From NCBI RefSeq assembly GCF_009758125.1, contig NZ_WRXO01000010.1, positions 1 to 64,000 of the forward strand: DNA of 64,000 nt. The letters are read 5' to 3'. The notes below the pieces were generated by a model. The model was not told where the DNA came from and did no database searches. It saw nothing but the letters and a program-made list of their open reading frames with translations. Position numbers and translations under genes: made by a program. Positions 54,931 through 62,122 of the stretch are shown here, piece by piece; within the stretch, counting starts at the first letter, position 1, and every line of letters begins with the position of its first letter. The DNA comes from Chitinophaga oryziterrae (GTDB taxonomy: Bacteria; Bacteroidota; Bacteroidia; Chitinophagales; Chitinophagaceae).

Positions 54931-56133
54931 TTAATAATTTACCCTGCCATATAATAAACGTAGGTATTGCTTTTCAATAGCAGATCTGTAGAGAAAAAAT
55001 GGTAACTGGACAACAGCGAAAGCCGACAACAGGAATGGATATGGCCACGAATAGTAAAGCGCAATAAACGCCACGAGCAACCGGCCATATTCCAGGTAAA
55101 ACACCCAGCGCCTTTGCTCTAATATAGCCCCGATGTTAACTAAAGTAAGTAATATCACGAAGGCAATACATACCTGCACAAAAACAGGAACATAACTTTC
55201 AAGCAGCAGGAAAAAGAAGAGTACCATGGTAATCACCGCCACCTGCCAGATTACATAATGTTGAAGCCTGCCAGTATCCCTGCCTTTACGGTTCTTTGAT
55301 AAAAACCTTTCTTCCAGCTTCGGACGGATAGTAAGATCTATATAATCCGGCTTACCAAATATCACCTTCAGCTTAGCCACAAAACCTTTGGTTTGCCTTA
55401 CAGTGTATAGTATTTCAAGGATAAAATGAAAGTGCTGCCATAAAAAACTATGACTGTCCAGCGGTTTTGTCAGCCCATACTCCGGTTCCTCCTCTTCCAC
55501 CGTAAAAGTGCCAAACAGCTTATCCCAAATGATAAGTACGTCGCCATAGTTCTGGTCCAGGTACTTCTCGTTCGATGCATGATGTACCCTGTGATGGGAA
55601 GGTGTTACAAAGATATATTCCAGGAAGCCCAGCTTCCCTATGGTACGGGTATGTATGAAGAACGGGTACAACCCGTGTACCAGCTGTACACTTACAATCA
55701 TAGCCGCCGGAAAACCAATCACCGGCAATACCGACCAGAAAGCCATCCGGAAAAATGCCTGGAAAACCGTAATCCTCGCAGATACCGTATAGTTGAAGTC
55801 CTCACTCTGATGATGCACCACATGCGCTGCCCACAAAAGGTTCACCTCATGCGCCAGCCGGTGGTACCAGTACCAGATAAAATCTGTTAAGATCAGGAGA
55901 GCAAACCATAACAGTACACTTGACCTGATATCAAAAATGGCAAAATGCTGGTGGATATAGTCGTATATGAAGTAGAACAGACCTACAGTAAACGTATCCA
56001 GCAAACGCTCCGCAATACCAATGTTGATATTGCTGACAGAACTACTGAAACCGAAATAATTCTTTCCGGTCTTACGCGCAACCAGGTATTCAATGCCCAT
56101 CAACCCCAGAAACAGTGGAATGGCCCATGCCAT
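54931..56133 (-). CDS. Sterol desaturase / fatty acid hydroxylase family protein
   Basis: 400 residues from ATG 56133; the GTG 15 bases earlier is less likely. Membrane-bound di-iron oxygenase: histidine motifs HRLAH, HVVHH and HRVHH (about 95-205) are visible, which coordinate the iron pair. Membrane helices at both ends; the C-terminal third has several more helices than a minimal sterol desaturase, similar to alkylglycerol monooxygenase-like proteins. Substrate probably a membrane lipid; unknown. Confidence 0.87.
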   Translation of the reverse strand: MAWAIPLFLGLMGIEYLVARKTGKNYFGFSSSVSNINIGIAERLLDTFTVGLFYFIYDYIHQHFAIFDIRSSVLLWFALLILTDFIWYWYHRLAHEVNLLWAAHVVHHQSEDFNYTVSARITVFQAFFRMAFWSVLPVIGFPAAMIVSVQLVHGLYPFFIHTRTIGKLGFLEYIFVTPSHHRVHHASNEKYLDQNYGDVLIIWDKLFGTFTVEEEEPEYGLTKPLDSHSFLWQHFHFILEILYTVRQTKGFVAKLKVIFGKPDYIDLTIRPKLEERFLSKNRKGRDTGRLQHYVIWQVAVITMVLFFFLLLESYVPVFVQVCIAFVILLTLVNIGAILEQRRWVFYLEYGRLLVAFIALYYSWPYPFLLSAFAVVQLPFFLYRSAIEKQYLRLLYGRVNY

Positions 56134-56230
56134 GTGATTTAAATGCACAATTATAAGTTTCGAATTACGGTTAATAGCTTATAGCCCTGCATAGGCACAA
56201 AGCAATAATCGAAACAATATTACACAATTA

Positions 56231-56267
56231 AATTAAATAGTCTACAATTTAAGTAGACTATTTAATT
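56231..56267. terminator. Hairpin after the AAA ATPase gene
   Basis: aattaaatagtctac (56231-56245) pairs perfectly with its complement at 56253-56267, 7-base loop. It lies 32 bases past the AAA stop codon on the minus strand and before the desaturase start. AT-rich, T-rich tail. Confidence 0.7.
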
Positions 56268-56298
56268 CCCCTGTAAAAAGGCTATTGATAATGAGATA

Positions 56299-57366
56299 CT
56301 ACGACCGCAGGCCTGCCCTGAAACCAATAGGAATTTCCACCTTTTCGAAGGAAGGTTCATGCTGGTTCATAATCTCTGCAATGGTCATCGGCTGATGGAT
56401 CTGGGTAGTGAAACCCTGTTTTCCGGACAGTGACTGCGCCTTGGATACAGATAACTTGCCAAATTCATACTTGGCAATCAGCCTTCCCTTACGCATTAGT
56501 GCACTGTCTACCTGAGACAAATCACTGTTAAAGGTACATACCACCTGTACATTCATACAGTCTGCCAGCAACCCGTCCGATAAATTCAGCAGGTTGGACA
56601 CAGAGGAGTTACCCGTAGTTTTCCTGTCCATAATGATATTCTCCGCATCTTCTATTACCAGTATGGTATTGGGATTATCTATTAACAGGTCTATGAAGTC
56701 CGGCTGCATGATATTACCCGCTACTGCAGGCGAAAGGAACAGCACACGCTTCTTCAGTCTTCCTATCAGGTAACGCAGATAAGTCGTTTTGCCCGAGCCG
56801 GGAATCCCGTGCAACAATACGATCCCTTTATCATCATTCGTATTCAGCCGCTTAAAGATCAACTGATCAATCGCCATGAAATCATCCTCATAATAAAGGC
56901 TCAGGTCCAGCTTCGTCTTTTTGAACTCCATGCTTTTCAGTACCAGCCCCTTATCTCCCATTGTTATGAGATTGATCTCGTACTGTTTACGCTTCTCCCT
57001 TTGCCGATACTTACGCACCAGTGTAGTCACATCTTTAATAAAGGCATCTGCTTTCCCATTGTGCAGGATCTCGCAGTAATCTTCTCCAAACTCGGCCATG
57101 CAGCCATTGTTCAAGACTATCAGCGCGATGTCGTGTTTGTATTCCTTGTCCTTACTACCGATTTCCTCACGCTGGTAAACACCTGTTATACTGTCTGCAT
57201 AAGCTGTTTTAAAGGCAACGAGCGACTTCTCGCCATTAATAGTATATATGAAGCTGATACTAGGTACCGCATTAAAGTAATACAGGTAAAAAGCTTTGCT
57301 GTCCAGCAATCCGTTTCCAAAAATATGTTCCCCTGATATCACCTTTTGCTGTAAAATATTATCCAT
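56299..57366 (-). CDS. BCS1-like AAA-family ATPase
   Basis: 355 residues. An N-terminal region of unknown fold (about 1-165) precedes one AAA domain: Walker A GIPGSGKTT (187-195), Walker B ILVIEDAEN (about 235), sensor 1 VVCTFNSD and an arginine finger in ALMRKGR. The layout is like BCS1-type AAA proteins (central ATPase after a distinct N-terminal domain), but no membrane helix is seen. Could be a chaperone or remodelling factor. Partner unknown. Confidence 0.85.
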   Translation of the reverse strand: MDNILQQKVISGEHIFGNGLLDSKAFYLYYFNAVPSISFIYTINGEKSLVAFKTAYADSITGVYQREEIGSKDKEYKHDIALIVLNNGCMAEFGEDYCEILHNGKADAFIKDVTTLVRKYRQREKRKQYEINLITMGDKGLVLKSMEFKKTKLDLSLYYEDDFMAIDQLIFKRLNTNDDKGIVLLHGIPGSGKTTYLRYLIGRLKKRVLFLSPAVAGNIMQPDFIDLLIDNPNTILVIEDAENIIMDRKTTGNSSVSNLLNLSDGLLADCMNVQVVCTFNSDLSQVDSALMRKGRLIAKYEFGKLSVSKAQSLSGKQGFTTQIHQPMTIAEIMNQHEPSFEKVEIPIGFRAGLRS

Positions 57367-57561
57367 TTCAGTTTTAAATAAATGATCAATGTTGTTTGAT
57401 GGGTAATCATATACCGGTACGCCACAGGCGCCCGGTAATGATTACGGGGTCAATTGCAAACTAAGACAAAAACAATATCATCTTAAAATAAATTCGGCAG
57501 GGTAAGATTACCCCGCCGGGTAAATACAAATTCTACTTACTACTCAATATTTTTATAAAAA
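57367..57561. other. Region upstream of the AAA ATPase
   Basis: About 195 bases with an imperfect hairpin (cggcagggta with taccccgccg, near 57496-57519) and no clear promoter box. Possibly the leader of the AAA gene. Confidence 0.3.
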
Positions 57562-57591
57562 AACCCGGTCTGCTGTTAAACGGACCGGGTT
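57562..57591 (-). terminator. Terminator ending the first small-ORF module
   Basis: aacccggtc (57562-57570) pairs with gaccgggtt (57583-57591). On the minus strand it runs into a seven-base T-run. The stem and flank (acggaccgggtt) recur almost exactly in the terminator at 58746-58777, which ends the second module. Confidence 0.9.
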
Positions 57592-57611
57592 ATATAACGC
57601 TAACGAATATA

Positions 57612-57701
57612 TTATGTTAGTGCATATCCTGTCCTTTTAGCATTGAAAATTTCAATACTATCGCAGCCATTACGGTATATGTTTCCTGGTATTCCTGTCA
57701 T
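57612..57701 (-). CDS. Candidate tiny ORF 2 (29 codons)
   Basis: A frame from ATG 57701 to TAA 57612 starts MTGIPGNIYRNGCDSIEIF and contains one Cys. It lies between two strong minus-strand terminators with no promoter box of its own, so it would need read-through of the first one. It could also be the shorter frame inside it (MAAIVLKFSMLKGQDMH) or not coding at all. Not recognised. Confidence 0.22.
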   Translation of the reverse strand: MTGIPGNIYRNGCDSIEIFNAKRTGYALT

Positions 57702-57719
57702 TCAGTACTAAATGAAAAA

Positions 57720-57744
57720 AGCCCCGGAAACTGGTTCCGGGGCT
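57720..57744 (-). terminator. Terminator after tiny ORF 1
   Basis: agccccggaa (57720-57729) pairs perfectly with ttccggggct (57735-57744), 5-base loop, followed on the minus strand by a six-base T-run. Confidence 0.9.
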
Positions 57745-57767
57745 CGTTATATATAAAGTTAATTATC

Positions 57768-57854
57768 TCATATAAAACTATAACATGCCCAGAACCTACG
57801 ACCACAACCTTTTGCAAAGGATGCCGGCGCTGTGTTCATATGTTTTTTTGACAT
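57768..57854 (-). CDS. Candidate tiny cysteine-containing ORF 1 (28 codons)
   Basis: ATG 57854 to TGA 57768: MSKKHMNTAPASFAKGCG then RRFWACYSFI. Alternative starts are ATG 57860 (30 residues) or ATG 57839 (23 residues, after an A-rich run). The protein has a Cys-x6-Cys spacing with aromatic residues at the end. A complete promoter (57886-57918) is 32 bases upstream and a strong terminator 23 bases downstream, so a dedicated short transcript is well supported; that it is translated is not. No family recognised and no modification enzyme is nearby. Confidence 0.42.
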   Translation of the reverse strand: MSKKHMNTAPASFAKGCGRRFWACYSFI

Positions 57855-57885
57855 TAGCATGTTTTAAATTGATTTGTTAAGGCCA

Positions 57886-57918
57886 CAAAGATAAAATGAT
57901 TATTACAATTTTAACAAA
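57886..57918 (-). promoter_or_regulatory. Promoter of tiny ORF 1 module
   Basis: On the minus strand, TTTG (57918-57915) and TATCTTTG (57893-57886) are 21 bases apart, the full Bacteroidota consensus. Transcription should start near 57879. It lies just after the DinB gene's terminator, so it is an independent unit. Confidence 0.75.
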
Positions 57919-57947
57919 TATTTCGCATATTTATTTTAAAAAACAAT

Positions 57948-57974
57948 ATGCCGGTAACATACTGTTACCGGCAT
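57948..57974 (-). terminator. Terminator after the DinB gene
   Basis: atgccggtaaca (57948-57959) pairs perfectly with its complement at 57963-57974, 3-base loop; the minus strand continues into ATTGTTTTTTA. Confidence 0.9.
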
Positions 57975-58034
57975 CACAATTACATTATACCACAGGGGCA
58001 TTAACAACAAAGGATATTAAAATGGTCGACCCGC

Positions 58035-58634
58035 TTATATAAGTAACATGCTTTCTGCATCTGATTCGGCTTTCTCTGCCTCTGCTCCTGCGTACTCATT
58101 TGCCAATCTTTGCATCTGGCGGATATGCCTTTCAATATGCTTTGTAAGAAAATAGATATACTGATAGATATCCAGTTTACCCAAATGGTTTACAGACATA
58201 TTGGTTTGCACCAGAAAGCCTTCCCCGTTTTTAAGTAAACTAAGATTATACATAGATTGAGCAAACTGTTGTTTCAGTAAAACCCTGATATCACGCATAT
58301 CCTGTAACCCGCTGGGTTCAAGATGTTCAGGCCTGATCCATCCAAAGGAACGGCTTCCTATCACATCAATCTTACTGAATGTTTCCTGGTAATTACCGGG
58401 AATAATGATCGAGTTACTGGTATTCTTACGCTCCAGCGCACGACGTGTACTTTTGTTTACTATCAGCAACAGGAAATAGTTTGTCAGGCTGATATGTTCC
58501 AGCACTTCACGGATATTCCATTGTCCGGCATCCGGTTTAAAATGCAACAGATCAGGTTCTTTTTCAAACCAGGTGTCCAACTCCCTGAAGTTGGTTAGCA
58601 AAGCCTCTCTTACAACTTGAATTACGTTTCTCAT
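58035..58634 (-). CDS. DinB superfamily protein
   Basis: 199 residues, four-helix-bundle fold of the DinB/YfiT family. A first His is in WNIREVLEHISLTNYFLLL (about 40-58) and a second pair in IYFLTKHIERHIRQMQRL (about 160-178), matching the three metal-binding His positions. Family members are putative metal-dependent hydrolases or thiol transferases; substrate not known. Sits between the two tiny-ORF modules, but has its own terminator. Confidence 0.87.
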   Translation of the reverse strand: MRNVIQVVREALLTNFRELDTWFEKEPDLLHFKPDAGQWNIREVLEHISLTNYFLLLIVNKSTRRALERKNTSNSIIIPGNYQETFSKIDVIGSRSFGWIRPEHLEPSGLQDMRDIRVLLKQQFAQSMYNLSLLKNGEGFLVQTNMSVNHLGKLDIYQYIYFLTKHIERHIRQMQRLANEYAGAEAEKAESDAESMLLI

Positions 58635-58745
58635 GATCTCTCTGTTTGGGGTTATGTCCCTACCTGATCCACTTTCTGTACGGGCAGCGCATAACGTATT
58701 ATAGAATTATTATTGCCATTCTTATCATCCGGGCCTTTCAAAATA

Positions 58746-58777
58746 AAAAACCCGGCTCCTTCTAACGGACCGGGTTT
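58746..58777 (-). terminator. Terminator ending the second small-ORF module
   Basis: aaacccgg (58748-58755) pairs with ccgggttt (58770-58777), extended by tcc/gga after a bulged C, and the minus strand runs into a T-run. Nearly the same sequence as the terminator at 57562-57591. Confidence 0.9.
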
Positions 58778-58801
58778 GTATCACATAAGTCAATTATGTT
58801 T

Positions 58802-58900
58802 TTACATACCATGCCCGTGCAATCGCATCATCACCGCCGATAGTTTACGGCAGTGTATACACTTTACAGTTATCAAATTCTTTTCTTGCTCAATCATCAT
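58802..58900 (-). CDS. Candidate tiny ORF 4 (32 codons)
   Basis: ATG 58900 to TAA 58802: MMIEQEKNLITVKCIHCR followed by KLSAVMMRLHGHGM. It contains a CxxC, which could bind metal or form a disulfide. It lies between the terminators at 58917-58948 and 58746-58777 and has no clear promoter, so it depends on read-through from ORF 3, the same layout as ORFs 1 and 2. A longer frame to 59005 runs through the upstream terminator and is rejected. Not recognised. Confidence 0.35.
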   Translation of the reverse strand: MMIEQEKNLITVKCIHCRKLSAVMMRLHGHGM

Positions 58901-58916
58901 TTCGGCTCTTACAAAG

Positions 58917-58948
58917 CAAAAGGTCCCGCAATTCCTGCGGGACCTTTG
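58917..58948 (-). terminator. Terminator after tiny ORF 3
   Basis: aaggtcccgca (58920-58930) pairs perfectly with tgcgggacctt (58936-58946), 5-base loop, with A- and T-runs on the two sides. Confidence 0.88.
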
Positions 58949-58973
58949 TTTTATCATTTGGTAACTTTTATCG

Positions 58974-59066
58974 TTAGCATTTGGTGCAACATACCCGCAA
59001 TTCATCTCTGACCTGCTTTTGTTTACAGGACATCGCTGAAATTGTATATTTTGGATTGCGTTTCAT
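58974..59066 (-). CDS. Candidate tiny cysteine-rich ORF 3 (30 codons)
   Basis: ATG 59066 to TAA 58974: MKRNPKYTISAMSCKQKQ then VRDELRVCCTKC. It has four cysteines and is basic. The start codon follows a run of seven A, the usual Bacteroidota start context. A TATCTTTG promoter box lies 16 bases upstream and a terminator 25 bases downstream. Not recognised; a zinc-knuckle-like or toxin-like peptide would fit the composition, but that is only a guess. Confidence 0.45.
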   Translation of the reverse strand: MKRNPKYTISAMSCKQKQVRDELRVCCTKC

Positions 59067-59081
59067 TTTTTTATTGCTACA

Positions 59082-59113
59082 CAAAGATATTTTTTATTTT
59101 TTTTATTTACACA
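59082..59113 (-). promoter_or_regulatory. Promoter of tiny ORF 3 module
   Basis: On the minus strand, TATCTTTG (59089-59082) is an exact -7 box; TGTG (59113-59110) 20 bases earlier is a one-mismatch -33. The box and following TG are the same as in the promoter at 57886-57893. Confidence 0.6.
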
Positions 59114-59154
59114 TATTTCCTAATAAATTTTTTCTATTTGCGTATAGTCCGCAA

Positions 59155-60237
59155 TCAGAATAACCGCAATTGAATCTGTGGACGCTGAAATAACTCAGTA
59201 TTGTATTCAAACCGCTCCAGATTAAGACCATGCTTCTTCGTATGGATCTTGAACTGCTGCTTTATCAGGTCCGCAATATTACCTTCCCCTCTCATTCTTC
59301 TCCCGGCAACACTGTCATTTACCTGCCCTCCATGCATACTCTCAATCAGATGCCACACCTTATCAGCCCTGTCCGGGAAATTCTTATACAGCCAGTCATT
59401 AAAAATGATCTTCACCGCATCATTCAACCGTACCACAGTATATCCTGCGAACTTAGCGCCGTTTGCAGCCGCCGTTTCCAGTAACCCCGGCATCTCATGA
59501 TCATTCAGCCCCGGTATCATAGGCGCCGTCATAACCCCCACAGGTACACCCAGTTCACTCAGTTCCTTCACTATCTTAAATCGTTGCTGCGCAGTAGTCG
59601 TACGCGGCTCCATTTTCAAACGCAGGTCCTCCTGCTGTGTAGTGACAGACACGTACACACATACCAGGTTTTGCGCCGCCAGTTGCTGCAGGATATACTT
59701 ATCCCGCAATACCAGCGAATTCTTTGTAATGATACCTATAGGCTGTTTGTATTCCAGCGCTATTTCCAGCAGTTGCCGGGTAATGAACATTTTCCGCTCC
59801 AGCGGCTGATAACAATCCGTATTACCGGACAATGATATAGGCTTGGGTACCCAGTTCTTATTATCAAGGAATTTACGCAACAACTCAGGAGCATTCTTCT
59901 TTACAACGATCTTACGCTCGAAATCCAGCCCTGCACTCATTCCCCAGAACTGGTGGGCATTCCTGGCATAACAATAAATACAGCCATGTTCGCAGCCCTG
60001 GTAAGGATTCATGGAATACCACATCCCTACATCCGGACTATCCACTTTATTGACCAGGGTCTTCGCATGCTCCTCTATCACCTGCGTAGGTACGTCCGCC
60101 TGCCACCACTCATCTATCCCTTCTACATGTTCCTGTGCATACTCCTCTTTCAGGTATCTGTTCTTAGGATTCAACTGGGCTCCACGTCCCTTGTAATAAG
60201 GGTTCTCCGGAACCCCTTCCTGAAAAGGCAAGGTCAT
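59155..60237 (-). CDS. Radical SAM protein (PA0069/SplB-like)
   Basis: 360 residues. The [4Fe-4S] motif is YQGCEHGCIYCYAR with Cys82, Cys86 and Cys89. A preceding N-terminal segment (GRGAQLNPKNRYLKEEY, about 18-34) and the later SGNTDCYQPLERK are typical of the PA0069/Rv2578c-type group related to spore photoproduct lyase. It should generate a 5'-deoxyadenosyl radical; the substrate is unknown. The start codon is touched by an 18-bp inverted repeat (60237-60276). Confidence 0.92.
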   Translation of the reverse strand: MTLPFQEGVPENPYYKGRGAQLNPKNRYLKEEYAQEHVEGIDEWWQADVPTQVIEEHAKTLVNKVDSPDVGMWYSMNPYQGCEHGCIYCYARNAHQFWGMSAGLDFERKIVVKKNAPELLRKFLDNKNWVPKPISLSGNTDCYQPLERKMFITRQLLEIALEYKQPIGIITKNSLVLRDKYILQQLAAQNLVCVYVSVTTQQEDLRLKMEPRTTTAQQRFKIVKELSELGVPVGVMTAPMIPGLNDHEMPGLLETAAANGAKFAGYTVVRLNDAVKIIFNDWLYKNFPDRADKVWHLIESMHGGQVNDSVAGRRMRGEGNIADLIKQQFKIHTKKHGLNLERFEYNTELFQRPQIQLRLF

Positions 60238-60276
60238 AGCTAATATTTTTAGTAAAAATACTAAATATATTAGCTA
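60237..60276. promoter_or_regulatory. Long AT-rich palindrome at the radical SAM start
   Basis: tagctaatatttttagta (60237-60254) and its complement (60259-60276) pair over 18 bases with one mismatch around an aaaa loop. The left arm reaches the first base of the start codon. In DNA it could be an operator for a dimeric repressor; in the transcript it would hide the ribosome-binding region. Confidence 0.6.
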
Positions 60277-60285
60277 ATTACCAAA

Positions 60286-62067
60286 TTAGATAATCTGCAT
60301 CTTCTGCATCAGGAAAGTTGCATTCTTATTCCTGGCCACTCCTTCCCTGATCCGGTAATCGAAAAACAGCTGATCTTCCCGTATCGTGCTTTCAAAACAA
60401 TAGTTACTGATCTTCTGCGGATACGTCTCTTCCAGATGCCCCAGCTCCAGGTCATGCGTTGCGATCATCCCCAGGCAATGATATTGTAAAAAATGTTCTA
60501 TCAGCTTGCGGGAACCCGATAACTTATCCTCGGAATTAGTTCCTTTCAGTATCTCATCCAGCAGGATAAATACCCTCTCCCCCGTTTTCAGCACTTCCAC
60601 TATCTGCTGCAACCGTAATAACTCTGCCTGGAAATAAGACGTATGCTTCGCGATTGAATCCTTAATACGCATTGATGTCATAATCCTCATAGGACTACAG
60701 GCAAACGATTCCGCACACACCGGCATACCACTCAGCGCCAACAGCAAATTACTGCCTACACTGCGCAGGAAAGTACTCTTACCACTCATATTGGACCCCG
60801 TAATGATCAGGAAATGCTGCGGATCACCAATACGGATGTCATTACGCACACAATCCTCTGCAGGGATCAATGGGTGCCCTACTCCCTTTGCTACCAGTTG
60901 CGCCGTATGCTCATTTACCTGCGGATAAATATATTCAGGATGATTAAACGCAAAAGTAGCCATGCTGTTCAGCGCTTCCATTCTGGCTATTACATCCATC
61001 CAGCCGGGCACTTCTTCCTGGTAACGGGCCTTCCAGCGCTCTATGGCAAAAACACAATGCAGATCATACAATACAAAAGAGTTCAGGAACACCCCCACTA
61101 TCAGGTTCATACGCTGGTCCAGTGCATTACAGATACGGGCCAGCCGGTGTAACGCTACATTGGCAGACGCGGCCTTTTCCTTATGTTCATTGAGCAAAGA
61201 CGCTCCGTCAATTTCTTCTTCATTAATGAGCTTCAGCAATAAAGCAAACTTGCTTAAAATCTTCTCCTTATTAGAGATCAGCTGATGCTGCGCATTCACC
61301 TTTTTCACATTACTGCCCAGTATCAGCCAGTTAATACAAAGGAAAATACTGATAGGATAATACTCATCCGAAATGAAATAATACACGACAGAACCTATCA
61401 GCAAAGCCGGACTTACCCAGCGTACAATATTCAGCCATTTCTTTCTCAGGAACTCCAGCGGTAACTGCAACCATTTATACAGCGATGCCACATCCCCCGG
61501 CTTCTCCTTTGCCAGCGCAGATTGTGCAGTCAGCAACTGCCGGAACTTAAACCTCGGTACCAGCTTGTGAATGGCTTCCTGTGTATGCACAATATCCTGC
61601 ACTTCCTTTAACGGCTCCTGCAGACAGTCGGCCAGTTTACGACTCCCCATCAGCGTACCCGTACGGTTCATATGAGAATAAAGAGAGGAATGCCCGAATA
61701 CGTCCAGGTCCCCGGTAAAGGGATGCTGCTCATTCGAATATACTTCTCCGTCCTGAAAACCAGACTGACCGGTAGTTGCCAGCCTCCACTCTTTTTCATT
61801 CAGGTCCAGTAATGTCTTTGATAAAGTAAGATGGTCCTGCATGCCCTGATACTTACTCAGGATATACATAAATGCTACCGCCAGTAATACAACCGGTAAT
61901 AACCAGATCGTTTCAAAATTATCCCGGAAATAAAAATATCCGCAAACTAATGCGGCAAGAAAACAGCAGAGCCTTACCCATCCAAGGCCACTCAGACGTT
62001 GTTGTAACTGCGAAATTTCAGCTTTGTAATCGTTAACCTGCTGTTCGTAAATAGTGATAGGGGTCAT
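60286..62067 (-). CDS. Membrane-anchored MutS-like ATPase
   Basis: 593 residues. Two hydrophobic segments near the N-terminus (about 30-70) and two more in the middle (about 212-248), then a MutS C-terminal domain: ITGSNMSGKSTFLRSVG (Walker A), ILLDEILKGTNSEDK (Walker B) and ATHDLELGHLEET. It lacks the MutS mismatch-recognition domain. Such membrane-bound MutS relatives are common in Bacteroidota; their role is unknown and probably not classical mismatch repair. Confidence 0.87.
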   Translation of the reverse strand: MTPITIYEQQVNDYKAEISQLQQRLSGLGWVRLCCFLAALVCGYFYFRDNFETIWLLPVVLLAVAFMYILSKYQGMQDHLTLSKTLLDLNEKEWRLATTGQSGFQDGEVYSNEQHPFTGDLDVFGHSSLYSHMNRTGTLMGSRKLADCLQEPLKEVQDIVHTQEAIHKLVPRFKFRQLLTAQSALAKEKPGDVASLYKWLQLPLEFLRKKWLNIVRWVSPALLIGSVVYYFISDEYYPISIFLCINWLILGSNVKKVNAQHQLISNKEKILSKFALLLKLINEEEIDGASLLNEHKEKAASANVALHRLARICNALDQRMNLIVGVFLNSFVLYDLHCVFAIERWKARYQEEVPGWMDVIARMEALNSMATFAFNHPEYIYPQVNEHTAQLVAKGVGHPLIPAEDCVRNDIRIGDPQHFLIITGSNMSGKSTFLRSVGSNLLLALSGMPVCAESFACSPMRIMTSMRIKDSIAKHTSYFQAELLRLQQIVEVLKTGERVFILLDEILKGTNSEDKLSGSRKLIEHFLQYHCLGMIATHDLELGHLEETYPQKISNYCFESTIREDQLFFDYRIREGVARNKNATFLMQKMQII

Positions 62068-62080
62068 GGGTTATTTTATT

Positions 62081-62114
62081 GAAAAAGGGAGATCAGTTAC
62101 GTCACTGATCTCCC
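62081..62114 (-). terminator. Terminator after the GH125 gene
   Basis: gggagatcagt (62087-62097) pairs perfectly over 11 bp with its complement at 62104-62114; the minus strand continues into a five-base T-run. Confidence 0.9.
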
Positions 62115-62122
62115 AGCTATAT

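Noticed and set aside
58802..59005. 67-codon minus-strand frame covering tiny ORF 4
   Set aside because: Its first half runs through the strong terminator at 58917-58948 and overlaps the end of tiny ORF 3. The shorter start at 58900 is more plausible.
57562..59113. Lanthipeptide or other RiPP gene cluster
   Set aside because: The tiny ORFs have cysteines, but no leader motif is recognised and no modification, protease or transporter genes lie nearby.
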